A DNA stretch of 64,000 bases from Nitrosovibrio sp. Nv6 (GTDB lineage Bacteria; Pseudomonadota; Gammaproteobacteria; Burkholderiales; Nitrosomonadaceae): the NCBI RefSeq assembly GCF_900110495.1, contig NZ_FODX01000004.1:1-64000 (forward strand), read 5' to 3'. The notes below the pieces were generated by a model that ran no database searches, had not been told where the DNA came from, and saw only the letters and a program-made list of their open reading frames with translations. A program made the position numbers and the translations under genes. Shown here piece after piece: positions 43,119 to 52,367 of the stretch (position 1 is the first letter of the stretch; the number at the start of each line of letters is the position of its first letter).

Positions 43119-44654
43119 TTAATGCGTTGACGCCAGTTGACCGCCGCTTTTGCCTGACTCCAGCGATTCCACTTGTGAGTTTACCGGACGAGCAATCTGA
43201 CTTGATGGTTGCTGCGTATCCTTTTCCGGAACAGATTCGTTTTTTACACGCTGAAAGATAACGGAAAAAGCTGTTCCCACATTTTGTTCGCTGGAAACCT
43301 TGATGTGCAGCTTGTTATTTTCGGCTACTGTTTTGACTATCGATAAGCCTATTCCGCTCGACGTTCTGTTGTGCAGGGCAGCTCGGGGAGTATAGAAATA
43401 TTCATCAAAGATATGCGGCAAGTCCTTATCCCCGATTCCGATCCCGTGATCGATAACTGTAACCACAGCGGATAAGCTTTGCTTGTTCACGGAGGATACG
43501 ATTTCGACCGAGGCGCCATCGTATGAATAGGCAACCGCGTTTGAAATGATATTCTCGAAAAGAATTTCAAGCTGATTGGGAATACATTCCACGGCGAAAT
43601 CGACGGTCGATGCCTGGATATTGATGTGCCGTGAATTAGCGATGGGGTTTAATTTATCGATGCACTTGCGAATGACCATTTCGATATTGACGCACTCCAG
43701 ATTATCAGTGTCCCGCGCTGCGGCTTTCAGCCGTTCGAGCTTGAGCACATCCAGAATCAGACCCGCCATGCCGGAAGCGCGATTATCGATCTTTACCAGT
43801 ACGTCCTTTATCTCGGGCGACGTCTCTCCGCAATAATTTCCTTTTATCAGATTGATCTTGCTGCGGATTGCATCCAGCGGCGCCTTTAGCTGATGTGTCA
43901 TCAACACGGCATACCGGTCTTTCTCAACCTGCGCCCGACTGATCTGCTCGTAGGCATCCATGAGATGGCGTTCATGGGTACGCACGACAATGGACAGCCT
44001 TGAAACCACATACCAGACAATGACAAAGAGCACATTAAGTGTAAACATCCATAAGAGAATGTTGATTTTAAGCGGGGTAACGACAGATGTGCCGGAATCT
44101 ACGAGTACGGATTGAGGCGCCAGAAAGAGAAGCGGATTCTCGATGATCAAAACAATTGCATACATCGCGCAAACCAGTGCCGTGACAATCAGGCTTTCTA
44201 CGGTCGAGAAAAAAATACACGATAAGGCGATATGCAACACATAAAAAAACGGGACGGGGGTTGCGGTGCTGCCAACATAATGGACGACTACCGACAGGCA
44301 TAGCAGGTCGATAATGATTTGCACCCAGATATTTATGGAGGGAGAGTTATATTTTGTCTGCCGACGGAAATCAAGGGCATAGATGTAAATAATATTTGCA
44401 ACGCATAACACCGCCGTGACGGCAATTGGCCATCCTTGCTGGTGAGTGATGCCGATTTTCGTCAGGGTATCTGAGGCGATAAGGGCGAAGATCTGAAAAA
44501 GAAGGAGAACGACGACGACGGCCCACCGAAAAATAATGAACCAGCGGGCGTTGCCAATCAATACTTCGTCGCTCAGCTTCGATCCCGTCACCCCTATGCC
44601 AGGGAATGCGAAGCGCTTTTTGGATACATCCCAGGAAAATTCGGCAATTGCCAT
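43119..44654 (-). CDS. Membrane sensor histidine kinase
   Basis: A 511-residue kinase. About 35-220: six hydrophobic segments forming an integral-membrane sensor with little periplasmic domain. About 230-310: dimerisation domain with phospho-acceptor His254 (LMTHQLKAPLDAI). About 355-475: ATPase domain (NIISNAVAYSYDG, DHGIGIGDKDLPHIFDEYF, GIGLSIVKTV). The membrane part is not a family I can name, so the signal is unknown. It lies 26 bp downstream of its probable partner receiver gene in the same direction. Confidence 0.9.
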   Translation of the reverse strand: MAIAEFSWDVSKKRFAFPGIGVTGSKLSDEVLIGNARWFIIFRWAVVVVLLLFQIFALIASDTLTKIGITHQQGWPIAVTAVLCVANIIYIYALDFRRQTKYNSPSINIWVQIIIDLLCLSVVVHYVGSTATPVPFFYVLHIALSCIFFSTVESLIVTALVCAMYAIVLIIENPLLFLAPQSVLVDSGTSVVTPLKINILLWMFTLNVLFVIVWYVVSRLSIVVRTHERHLMDAYEQISRAQVEKDRYAVLMTHQLKAPLDAIRSKINLIKGNYCGETSPEIKDVLVKIDNRASGMAGLILDVLKLERLKAAARDTDNLECVNIEMVIRKCIDKLNPIANSRHINIQASTVDFAVECIPNQLEILFENIISNAVAYSYDGASVEIVSSVNKQSLSAVVTVIDHGIGIGDKDLPHIFDEYFYTPRAALHNRTSSGIGLSIVKTVAENNKLHIKVSSEQNVGTAFSVIFQRVKNESVPEKDTQQPSSQIARPVNSQVESLESGKSGGQLASTH

Positions 44655-44680
44655 GTTAAATTCTCCGGGAAAAATCTGCT

Positions 44681-45142
44681 TTAAGGTTCAGAATCGTCCA
44701 GCCGGCTGCGAATGATGGACAAGAAACTGACCGGCTCGACCGGCTTCTCGACGATTAATATCCACTCGTTGGATATACCCGTGAAATAGGGACGGATTTC
44801 TTCGCCAAGAGAGGTCATGAATATCATGTGAAGTTCCGGGAAACGTTTGCGGACTTCTACATAAGCTTCCAGTCCCGTATCCATCGTTTCCACCATCACG
44901 TCGAGAATTGCGAGATCGGGCGGCGTCCGGGAATCCCTTAGTGAGACCAGGAAATCATTCATTGTCTGGTAGCTGTCAACTTCATATCCATTTGTGATCA
45001 AAATACGCCTGACGGTATCGCGAATATCCGGGTCGTCATCGATATGCGCAATCCGCTGTGCCGCACCACTTTCTTTAGCTGATATTGCATTCGGCAATTT
45101 GCCCGACAGCTTATCGGTGTCTTGTTGGATAGGCGCATGCAT
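44681..45142 (-). CDS. Stand-alone response regulator receiver protein
   Basis: A 153-residue protein with an N-terminal extension of about 30 residues and a single receiver domain: acidic cluster Asp35-Asp37 (AHIDDDPD), phospho-acceptor Asp81 (LAILDVMVE), conserved Thr in FMTSLG and Lys in VEKPVEP. There is no output domain, so it must act by protein contact, for instance in a phosphorelay or by controlling the adjacent kinase. It is the first gene of a two-gene operon with the histidine kinase. Confidence 0.9.
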   Translation of the reverse strand: MHAPIQQDTDKLSGKLPNAISAKESGAAQRIAHIDDDPDIRDTVRRILITNGYEVDSYQTMNDFLVSLRDSRTPPDLAILDVMVETMDTGLEAYVEVRKRFPELHMIFMTSLGEEIRPYFTGISNEWILIVEKPVEPVSFLSIIRSRLDDSEP

Positions 45143-45557
45143 TGGATTCCCTCCGCTTCAGGTTTAAATTGTGAGAATTACCCTACCATACACAGCGTAA
45201 AGCAGTCTGTGTGAAGGAAGTGTCAGACAGGTATAAAGATTTTGTGAAGATGGCCGTTTATACGTGAGCGGGCCGAGTTTGCATGGGAACGTGGAAACGA
45301 TCGGGAGCGCCCTGCTACTTTTGCGCCAACCCGGGATTGCCTGCTATGTGTACCGGAATGTCGGGAACACTTACAGTCAACAGAGAAGTCCTGGCCTTAC
45401 ATTCACCCCAACGCGTTATTACATATACGATTACCATTGTTTAACCTGATACTGGCACGATGCTTGCTTATAACGGGCTGAGCCGCGCAACTTAAACCAT
45501 ACAAATGTGGATAATGTCACGCGAGCTTACTGATGATATTTATTTTGGAGAAGAATA
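45143..45557. other. Divergent intergenic region, regulatory only
   Basis: About 415 bp between the receiver gene (leftward) and the PEP-CTERM gene (rightward). It should contain both promoters; none could be fixed with confidence. The only site I can place is the GGAG ribosome site just before 45558. No gene was seen. Confidence 0.4.
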
Positions 45558-46265
45558 ATGAACAGAACTATAAAGTGCAGTCTGCTTGCCGCCAGCTTGC
45601 TTGCAGGTAATGCACTGGCCGCACCCATCACCCAGAGCTTTGATACATTCGGTACTCTGACTGGCGCCACTTTCAGCGGCACCGGTATTCCAAACGATGC
45701 GGTTGCGATTACCAATATTGGAAGTCCGGCGGCGGGCACTGATGTGACGCTGGGCCTGACAGCCCATCAGCGGTACTTCAACCCCGAACTCACGAATGAT
45801 GGCGCCGGGACATTCTTCGCTAGCCCCGGCGTAGATACTCATGCCCCGTCTCCCGCAAATCCATACGGGACCTGGAATTTCGCATTTTACGTGGACGGGA
45901 CAGATGTAGACTCTTATAGCTACAAGCTCTTCTACGATTTTGATCCCGGTTTGAATACCGAGGAATCTGATCATGGCCAGATCAGTCTTGTAGGTTCATT
46001 TCAGGATTCATGGAACCTGGGCATGGATTTCCTGGGTAACGCCATGCCGGGGCTCCTGCCACCGAGTTTCGGCGCTTTTGATCCAAACAGTTCCGGTGCG
46101 TACAGCTTCGCCTTGGCGGCATATGACGGGCAAGGTGTGGAGGTTGACCGCTCTGCCATCGTCGTCCAGGTGGGACAGGTGGCACAGGTTCCCGAACCCG
46201 GCACCCTCGCTCTCCTGGGTTTGGGTCTTGCCGGTCTGGGCGCTTTCCGCCGCAAACAAAAATAA
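45558..46265 (+). CDS. PEP-CTERM sorting domain protein
   Basis: A 235-residue exported protein: signal peptide (MNRTIKCSLLAASLLAGNALA), a beta-rich middle without a known domain, and a C-terminal sorting signal VPEPGTLALLGLGLAGLGAF followed by RRKQK. PEP-CTERM proteins are processed by an exosortase, which is not in this window, and are linked to extracellular polysaccharide and biofilm. Their genes are often scattered, so the distance to any exosortase is not surprising. It stands alone and is closed by a terminator. Confidence 0.93.
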   Translation: MNRTIKCSLLAASLLAGNALAAPITQSFDTFGTLTGATFSGTGIPNDAVAITNIGSPAAGTDVTLGLTAHQRYFNPELTNDGAGTFFASPGVDTHAPSPANPYGTWNFAFYVDGTDVDSYSYKLFYDFDPGLNTEESDHGQISLVGSFQDSWNLGMDFLGNAMPGLLPPSFGAFDPNSSGAYSFALAAYDGQGVEVDRSAIVVQVGQVAQVPEPGTLALLGLGLAGLGAFRRKQK

Positions 46266-46283
46266 CCCGATAGGCAAGCAAAG

Positions 46284-46316
46284 CCCTGGCGCCCTGACGT
46301 TGCGCCGGGGTTTTTT
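46284..46316 (+). terminator. Intrinsic terminator after PEP-CTERM gene
   Basis: Stem CCCTGGCGC/GCGCCGGGG (9 bp including one G-T pair) with a 9-nt loop, followed by six T, located 19 nt after the stop codon. Confidence 0.9.
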
Positions 46317-46440
46317 ATTTGCACTACACCTCAACAGATTCTGGGCGCGCACCGCATGGCCATGTTTCAGGAATCATGCTGGCAGAACTATACGAAGCGC
46401 CGATTTGATCCCCCGAGAAATACCTTCGCTGAGGCTGTGG

Positions 46441-47127
46441 CTACACCAATATCCGTTGTAGCCATTTACTGATATCAGCCATTTCGTCCTTGCAAACGGA
46501 ATGTGCCATCCGATACTCACGCCATTCCACCTTGTAGCCCGATTCAAGCAACTGCCGTTTCGATGCGGACGCGAATATCAGCGGTATGGTACTGTCTGAA
46601 TCGCCATGCGCCATGAATATCGGTGTGGAGAAATTGGCCCGATGCCCCTCCTCTGCAAGCGTTTGCGGCATGGGCAGATAGCAGGACAAGGCCATGATAC
46701 CGGCAAGCTTTTCCGAATAACGCAAGCCTGTCTGCAATGCCAGGGCGCCTCCTTGAGAAAACCCGGCCAGAACGATATTCTCCGGTTTGACTCCTCGCTC
46801 TATTTCGCGCGCAATCAATGCTTCGATTGCGCGTTGCGAATCGTGCAAGCTTGCCATATTTTCACGGAGGCCCGGAGCTTCCACGATAATGTCATAGTCA
46901 TGCCATGCGCGCATTACCATCCCACGATTAATGCTTACCGATCGCATCGGTGCATGCGGGAATAGAAAACGGATGCGGGATGCCGGCGGCAGCGCGAGCT
47001 CGTCCACAATGGGAACAAAATCGCTGCCGTCCGCGCCAAGGCCATGCATCCACAGAATGCTGTGAGTGGGATGCACACCAGTTTCAAGTTCGATAGCGGG
47101 GAGCAACTCCGCAGGAATAGCGGTCAT
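46441..47127 (-). CDS. Carboxylesterase/phospholipase, alpha/beta hydrolase
   Basis: A 228-residue serine hydrolase of the phospholipase/carboxylesterase family. The nucleophile elbow is GFSQGGALALQ, the acid is in MAHGDSDSTIPL and the catalytic His in YRMAHSVCKDE. HSILWMHGLGADGSDF forms the oxyanion loop region. Family members hydrolyse short acyl esters or lysophospholipids in the cytoplasm; no signal peptide is seen. It is a single gene, converging with the PEP-CTERM gene. Confidence 0.92.
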   Translation of the reverse strand: MTAIPAELLPAIELETGVHPTHSILWMHGLGADGSDFVPIVDELALPPASRIRFLFPHAPMRSVSINRGMVMRAWHDYDIIVEAPGLRENMASLHDSQRAIEALIAREIERGVKPENIVLAGFSQGGALALQTGLRYSEKLAGIMALSCYLPMPQTLAEEGHRANFSTPIFMAHGDSDSTIPLIFASASKRQLLESGYKVEWREYRMAHSVCKDEMADISKWLQRILV

Positions 47128-47232
47128 CAGGAGAAATGAAAATTCACTAATAGAACTAGTTGACTTGGCAGGAACACAGGATTAGATTCGCACTTACAAT
47201 TTTTCAGATAACACATATAGCGGGAGAGGGCA

Positions 47233-48324
47233 ATGAAACGCAGGGATTTTATCAAATTAGCGGGAGTAAGCGCCGCATTATTTCCCGTTGCACCATCCGT
47301 GTTCGGTCAAGAAGTTATCCCGCCACGGCGACATACTTATCGCCTGACATATAAGATCGATCTTCCCGCCACAGGGAAAAAAGCGCGCTTATGGCTACCG
47401 TTGCCGGATACCAACGACACTCCCCACCAATTTTCCCAAGGCAGCGTATGGAGTGGCAACGCCGACATCGCAAGATTCGACAACGTCCCCGGAACAACTT
47501 CGCCGATGTTTTATGGTGAGTGGCGCGGCTCCGGTCCGCGCACTGTTTCCGTGAGCAGTGTCGTCAAGACTAGTGATCGATTCGTCGATTTGAGCCGTTA
47601 TTCGGAGCGAGGAACAATTCCTTCGGATGCCAAGCATTTTCTACAGCCCACAAAGCATATTCCGGTGGATGGTATTGTGCGCAAAACTGCTTTATCGATC
47701 GTTAAAGAGGCCAATGCCCAGTCGCCCTTGCAGAAAGCGCAGGCTGTATACAACTGGGTGGTGGATAATTCCTACCGTGACCCGGCAGCCCGCGGCTGCG
47801 GACGAGGCGACATCAAGTCCATGCTGGAAAGCGGCAATCTAGGCGGAAAAAGCGCCGACCTCAACGCTCTGTTCGTGGGGTTGACACGCGCAGCAGGCGT
47901 TCCCGCCAGGGATCATTATGGAATTCGCATAGATGAGTCCGCCGCGCACAAAAGCCTCGGGCAATCCGACGATGTCAGCACCGCGCAGCACTGCCGGGCT
48001 GAATTTTATCTTGCGGGTCTGGGCTGGGTGCCGGTAGACCCCGCCGATGTGCGCCAACTGGCGCTGGACGAAAACTTGCCGATTACACACCCGCGAGTGG
48101 CTGATCTGCGCGAAAAACTGTTCGGCTCATGGGAAATGAACTGGGTGGCGTTTAATCATGGCAGGGACATCACGCTTGCAAGGGACAGTGTTCTCGGCGA
48201 ACTGTCGTTTTTCATGTATCCCCAGGCTGAAGTCTCCGGTCACCAGCAGGATAGCCTGGAGCCGGCAGAGTTTACTTACAAGATTGTTTCATTGCAATTA
48301 GTCGGTACCGGCATCAAGTTTTAG
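47233..48324 (+). CDS. Tat-exported transglutaminase-like protein, Cys replaced
   Basis: A 363-residue protein. The N terminus has a twin-arginine signal (MKRRDFIKLAGVSAALFPVA, cleavage near FGQ). The core is a transglutaminase/protease-like fold (LQKAQAVYNWVVDNSYRDP, NALFVGLTRAAGVPARDHYG, HCRAEFYLAGLGWVPVDPAD). In the family the nucleophile is Cys in a GGKCxDLN-type motif, but here it is Ser207 (GGKSADLN). His253 and Asp269 remain. A single base change (TGC to AGC) would explain it. It may be inactive, use Ser or have a binding role. AGAGGG precedes the ATG at 47233. Confidence 0.88.
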   Translation: MKRRDFIKLAGVSAALFPVAPSVFGQEVIPPRRHTYRLTYKIDLPATGKKARLWLPLPDTNDTPHQFSQGSVWSGNADIARFDNVPGTTSPMFYGEWRGSGPRTVSVSSVVKTSDRFVDLSRYSERGTIPSDAKHFLQPTKHIPVDGIVRKTALSIVKEANAQSPLQKAQAVYNWVVDNSYRDPAARGCGRGDIKSMLESGNLGGKSADLNALFVGLTRAAGVPARDHYGIRIDESAAHKSLGQSDDVSTAQHCRAEFYLAGLGWVPVDPADVRQLALDENLPITHPRVADLREKLFGSWEMNWVAFNHGRDITLARDSVLGELSFFMYPQAEVSGHQQDSLEPAEFTYKIVSLQLVGTGIKF

Positions 48325-48466
48325 CTGGAACCCAGGAAGCTACGGCGGGAAGACCCGGCGATATTATCGGGCCGGACACCTTCTCGCCATGCTGTTTAGA
48401 TTCTTCTCCAACTGCGCAAGATCCAGCGAGCGGCACAGTTATTTCCATATAGCCTTTTCCTGGCCA

Positions 48467-49027
48467 TCATTCTCCCGTTACATCATTTCTTCCGGAATCT
48501 TCCGGAATAATCCTCTGCAATTCCTGGAATAGCGCACGGAAGCTTTTGGGCGGCTTGTTTGCAAGCTTTTCCTTTTGGGCATTGCGCATAAGCGCTCTCA
48601 GGTGTTGCAGGTCTGAACCCGGGTATTTTTGCGCAAACTCGCCGAGCGCCTGCTCATCCGCGAGCAATCGCTCGCGCCAGCGTTCCAGCAGGTGCAGCCG
48701 TGCGGAATGCTGCAGGTTCAGGCCACTCCATAAATCGAGTTTTTCCTGGATCGGCCTGGCATCCACATGACGCATTAATTTGCCGATGAATTGCATCTGC
48801 CGGCGAATCGCACCATGTTTCCGCATGCCCCTCGCTTCGAGTATGGCGTCTGTGAGCGTGTCCGGCAAATCAAGTTCGGTCAATTGCTTGAGATCGAGTT
48901 GCACCAATTGTTCGCCAATATCCTGCAGCGCATGCATTTCCTGCTTGCGGCGCGTCTTGCTGGGTGGAGAAGACACTTCGGATTCCCGAGAAAGCTCTTC
49001 GGAATCGTTTGCGGGATTTTTTTGCAT
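48467..49027 (-). CDS. darP: Ribosome maturation factor DarP (YjgA, DUF615)
   Basis: A 186-residue basic helical protein of the DUF615/YjgA family: SKTRRKQEMHALQDIGEQLV, LEARGMRKHGAIRRQMQFIG, LRALMRNAQKEKLANKPPKS and FRALFQEL. It associates with late 50S ribosomal intermediates in the family. It is divergent from pmbA, the arrangement common in proteobacteria, which supports both calls. Confidence 0.92.
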   Translation of the reverse strand: MQKNPANDSEELSRESEVSSPPSKTRRKQEMHALQDIGEQLVQLDLKQLTELDLPDTLTDAILEARGMRKHGAIRRQMQFIGKLMRHVDARPIQEKLDLWSGLNLQHSARLHLLERWRERLLADEQALGEFAQKYPGSDLQHLRALMRNAQKEKLANKPPKSFRALFQELQRIIPEDSGRNDVTGE

Positions 49028-49249
49028 TATGTCCTGGTTAAGAATATCCGCTAATTGTTTCCATGTAAGGAACGAGCAGCTTTGCGGGGAGGTATGCGAA
49101 AGGTTCCTTAATGCCGCGTTAAGAAACTGCTATCATAGCGTCATTCCGCACATAATCTCGGCCAATCCTACCTGCTTATATTCGCCTGAAAATAAGTGCG
49201 CAGGTGCTATTTTGATAGCTAATCAACGTAATGTCACTAACGCCCCCTC

Positions 49250-50608
49250 ATGAACGATAACGCCAAGTCCTCGCCTCGTTTTTCCTATCCTTCCGAAGTA
49301 CTCCAGAAAATCGCGCGGGATGTATTGGATCAGGCCAGGAAGAGCGGAGCCACTGCCTGTGAAACCGATATATCGGATGCCTTCGGGCAGAATGTCACAG
49401 TGCGGCGGGGGGAAGTGGAAACCATCGAGTACAACCGCGACAAGGGACTGTCGGTAACGGTATACATCGGCCAGAAGCGGGGCCATGCAAGCACCTCGGA
49501 TTTCGCCCCCGAAGCGATAAGCGCCGCAGTAGCAGCAGCACTGTCGATTGCCGGTCACACAGCGGCGGACGATTGCGCGGGACTGGCCGATGCTGATCTA
49601 CTGGCGCGAGAATTCCCCGATCTTGATTTGTATTTCCCATGGGATCTGCCCGTAGAGCGGGCAATAGAGCTTGCCCAGAGCTGCGAAGCTGCCGCATTTG
49701 CGGTCGACAAACGTATCACCAACTCCGAAGGCGCGAGTGTCTCGCTCAGTGAATCACAGTTTGTGTATGCAAACAGCCTGGGGTTCATGGGCGGTTATCC
49801 TGGTTCGCGTCACAGCATCAGTTGTGCGGTGATTGCGAGCGAGGATGACACGATGCAGCGCGACTACTGGTACAGTGTAGCGCGAGATGCCGCTGATCTC
49901 GAACAGGCCGATAGTGTCGGCAGGAAAGCAGGAGCTCGTAGTGTTGCGCGTCTGGGGGCGAGGAAAATCGCCACCTGCGAAGTACCTGTTCTATTCGAAG
50001 CGCCGGTTGCCGTCAGTCTGATAGGCCATTTTGTCGGTGCTGTGAGCGGCGGCAGTCTTTACCGGCAATCGTCATTCTTGATGGATAGTATCGGCAAACA
50101 GGTATTTGCGCCGGACATTCAGATCCGGGAGCTGCCTCATCTGAAAAAAGGCCTCGCGAGCGAGCCGTTTGATAATGAGGGAGTGGCCACCCATGAGCGC
50201 AAGGTAGTAGAGAATGGCGTAGTACAAGGCTATTTTCTGGGAAGTTATTCCGCTCGCAAGCTTGGGCTGCGCACAACGGGAAATGCGGGCGGCAACCATA
50301 ACCTGATTCTGGATAATGGCGCTGGGCTCGAATTCTCCGCGCTGCTCAAGAAAATGGGCAAAGGGGTTCTGGTAACCGAATTGCTCGGTCAGGGGGTGAA
50401 TCCCGTTACGGGAGATTATTCCCGGGGAGCGGCGGGCTACTGGGTGGAAGATGGCGAGATCCGCCACGCGGTCGAGGAAATCACTATTGCCGGCAACCTG
50501 AAAAATATGCTGCGCGGCATTTCCGCAGTGGGTAATGATGTGATTGTACGCGGTTCAAAACAATGCGGGTCTCTGCTGATAGACCGGATGACGGTTGCGG
50601 GCGGCTAG
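49250..50608 (+). CDS. pmbA: Metalloprotease-family protein PmbA/TldE
   Basis: A 452-residue protein of the TldD/PmbA family. It matches the E subunit: VTVRRGEVETIEYNRDKGLS, SNGEGAS-like TNSEGASVSLSES, and the C-terminal GNAGGNHNLILDNGAG and VNPVTGDYSRGAAGYWVEDG blocks. In the TldDE heterodimer the metal site lies on TldD; PmbA completes the complex, which degrades unfolded peptides and processes some modified peptides. The ATG at 49250 has no strong ribosome site but fits the family N terminus. Confidence 0.94.
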   Translation: MNDNAKSSPRFSYPSEVLQKIARDVLDQARKSGATACETDISDAFGQNVTVRRGEVETIEYNRDKGLSVTVYIGQKRGHASTSDFAPEAISAAVAAALSIAGHTAADDCAGLADADLLAREFPDLDLYFPWDLPVERAIELAQSCEAAAFAVDKRITNSEGASVSLSESQFVYANSLGFMGGYPGSRHSISCAVIASEDDTMQRDYWYSVARDAADLEQADSVGRKAGARSVARLGARKIATCEVPVLFEAPVAVSLIGHFVGAVSGGSLYRQSSFLMDSIGKQVFAPDIQIRELPHLKKGLASEPFDNEGVATHERKVVENGVVQGYFLGSYSARKLGLRTTGNAGGNHNLILDNGAGLEFSALLKKMGKGVLVTELLGQGVNPVTGDYSRGAAGYWVEDGEIRHAVEEITIAGNLKNMLRGISAVGNDVIVRGSKQCGSLLIDRMTVAGG

Positions 50609-50735
50609 CAAGCGTCCGCTGTTAGCTGTACCATCCCTTCCCGATTCCCGCACAACCTATTTCCGAATAAGGCCCTCGTCCGTTTCGTGCCTCAATTGGC
50701 TGGCCGCAATGCTGGATTTTCGGGATTTCGCTACA

Positions 50736-51797
50736 ATGAACCTGCATTTGCTTGTTCCCTCACTCTTCTGGCCGGAACCCGCCCTTCCCGAACTTTACCG
50801 AGATCTGCCCCTGTCTGCGTTGGAAAACCTGCTGGCAAAATGTTCATACGCTGACGGTGAGCCGCAAGAGGTTGAGGCCTGGCTGTGCCGCACGTTTGGC
50901 ATCGCAAAGCAAGAAGACTGGCCAGTGGCACCTATTACTCTGCAAACGGATGGCCCAGAACATATCAAGGCAGGAAGCGATTACTGGATCCGCGCGGATC
51001 CCGTGCATTTGCGCATCGAGCGCAATCAGGTCGTTCTGGCCGACAGCCGTGTTTTCCATATTTCGCCACAAGAAGCCGATGAGCTTACCGCTTTGCTTAA
51101 CCGGCATTTTCGGGCCGCCGGCCAGGAAACCGAATTCCTGCCGCTACGACCCGATCGCTGGTATTTGCGCGCAACAGAAACACAACCGGTAAAAACACAT
51201 TTACTCAGCGAGGCGGCGAATCAAGGCATCAACGAACTATTACCATCAGGCATAAACAGTGCGTTCTGGCGCAGCCTCTTCAATGAAGTCCAGATGCTGC
51301 TGCATGAGCATCCACTCAATGAACTGCGGGAAGCGCGCGGGGAGCCTGCTATTAACGGCGTCTGGTTCTGGGGAGGTGGAATCGTGCCGCAATCTTTGAC
51401 CTGCTCCTATACCCATGTATGGAGCAATGATGTTCTCTCCGGTTCCCTGGCTCTAGCGTGTGGTGTCAATCACGCACAGCTTCCCCCGGACGCCGGGATC
51501 TGGCAACAATCCCACATTGCGGGCAATCATCTTGTCTTGCTTGGTGCACTTCATGGCCAGGCCCAGTACGCGGATGCCTATGGCTGGCGCGAAAGTTTAA
51601 GGGAATTGGAACGGAACTGGTTTGCTCCTTTGTGGGCCATGGCAAAGCTAGGTAAATTCGACCAGATATCCCTCACTGCACTTGGCGAAAAAACAAGCAG
51701 GAGTTTCACCGCCGGTCGAGCCGATTTTCGGAAATTCTGGCGCAGAACGAAACCCATCTCCACGTATGCTGGCTATGATCCGGCGAGCAAACAGTAA
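50736..51797 (+). CDS. Phosphoglycerate-mutase-like protein (RPFE-type annotation)
   Basis: A 353-residue protein that resembles betaproteobacterial proteins commonly annotated as cofactor-independent phosphoglycerate mutase or RPFE-type regulatory protein: MNLHLLVPSLFWPEP, LRPDRWYLRA, NGVWFWGGGIVP and the C-terminal LRELERNWFAPLW block. I do not see the full metal-ligand set of authentic iPGM, so enzymatic activity is doubtful. The open frame extends back to 50595 and overlaps pmbA, but ATG 50736 matches the family start. Confidence 0.75.
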   Translation: MNLHLLVPSLFWPEPALPELYRDLPLSALENLLAKCSYADGEPQEVEAWLCRTFGIAKQEDWPVAPITLQTDGPEHIKAGSDYWIRADPVHLRIERNQVVLADSRVFHISPQEADELTALLNRHFRAAGQETEFLPLRPDRWYLRATETQPVKTHLLSEAANQGINELLPSGINSAFWRSLFNEVQMLLHEHPLNELREARGEPAINGVWFWGGGIVPQSLTCSYTHVWSNDVLSGSLALACGVNHAQLPPDAGIWQQSHIAGNHLVLLGALHGQAQYADAYGWRESLRELERNWFAPLWAMAKLGKFDQISLTALGEKTSRSFTAGRADFRKFWRRTKPISTYAGYDPASKQ

Positions 51798-51800
51798 AAA

Positions 51801-51891
51801 CGTCATACCGGCGAAAGCGGGTATCCAGTGACGTTCAAAGCACACCATTGTTGGCTTGGGCTGGATTCCGGGTCAAGCCCGGAATGACGAG
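51801..51891. repeat. Intergenic palindromic repeat element
   Basis: Begins CGTCATACCGGCGAAAGCGG and ends GGATTCCGGG...CCCGGAATGACG, with inverted segments (CGTCAT.CCG against CGGAATGACG) and an inner GGATTCCGGG/CCCGGAAT hairpin. This GTCATTCC..GCGGGAATCCAG-type sequence is a familiar dispersed intergenic repeat of proteobacteria. Only this one copy is visible in the window. Confidence 0.65.
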
Positions 51892-52367
51892 ACTCATAGT
51901 ATTTTCTGGCCGGATCAATAAGGGGAAAGTGGGACAAGAAAAGCGGTGTTTTAAATGGTCTTTTCAGCAGATTGAAAAATCTCGCAATCGCGCATAATAA
52001 TCCATGATGCCCTATTCCCGACAATAACTATCCGTCACTGAACCATTGTTAAAGCCAGTGCCTTTATCAGCAAATGTCATAGTCCAAAAAACCTGAATCG
52101 CTGTATTATCCTAAATCCGGCAGTTGATCACTCATTTTTCAGTTTAGGGTTAATGATCCACACAGGCTTTTTTGTATCACTTGACCTTCACCTTTTTGGT
52201 GAGTTCGCTATGCGGCGGATTTAGGATTATTAAATAAAATAACATTGCGGGATAATCCAGCGTCGGAAATAGCGCATTGTACTTCGGACGTTGATAAAAT
52301 GCCGCGCGACTGTAAAAGGCGGTAAGAATACTGCAACAAAGTGGATATATCATGAGAGGAGAAAATC
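51892..52367. other. Intergenic region upstream of luxR
   Basis: About 475 bp. It includes A+T-rich DNA near 52226-52245 and a good ribosome site (GAGAGGAG, 52353-52360) for luxR. No lux box like the one at 10577-10592 was found here, so luxR does not appear to be under the same AHL control. No gene was recognised. Confidence 0.5.

Noticed and set aside
52140..52367. Search for a lux box ahead of luxR
   Set aside because: ACTGTAAAAGGCGGTAAGAA near 52309 has no matching second arm, so it is not a lux box.
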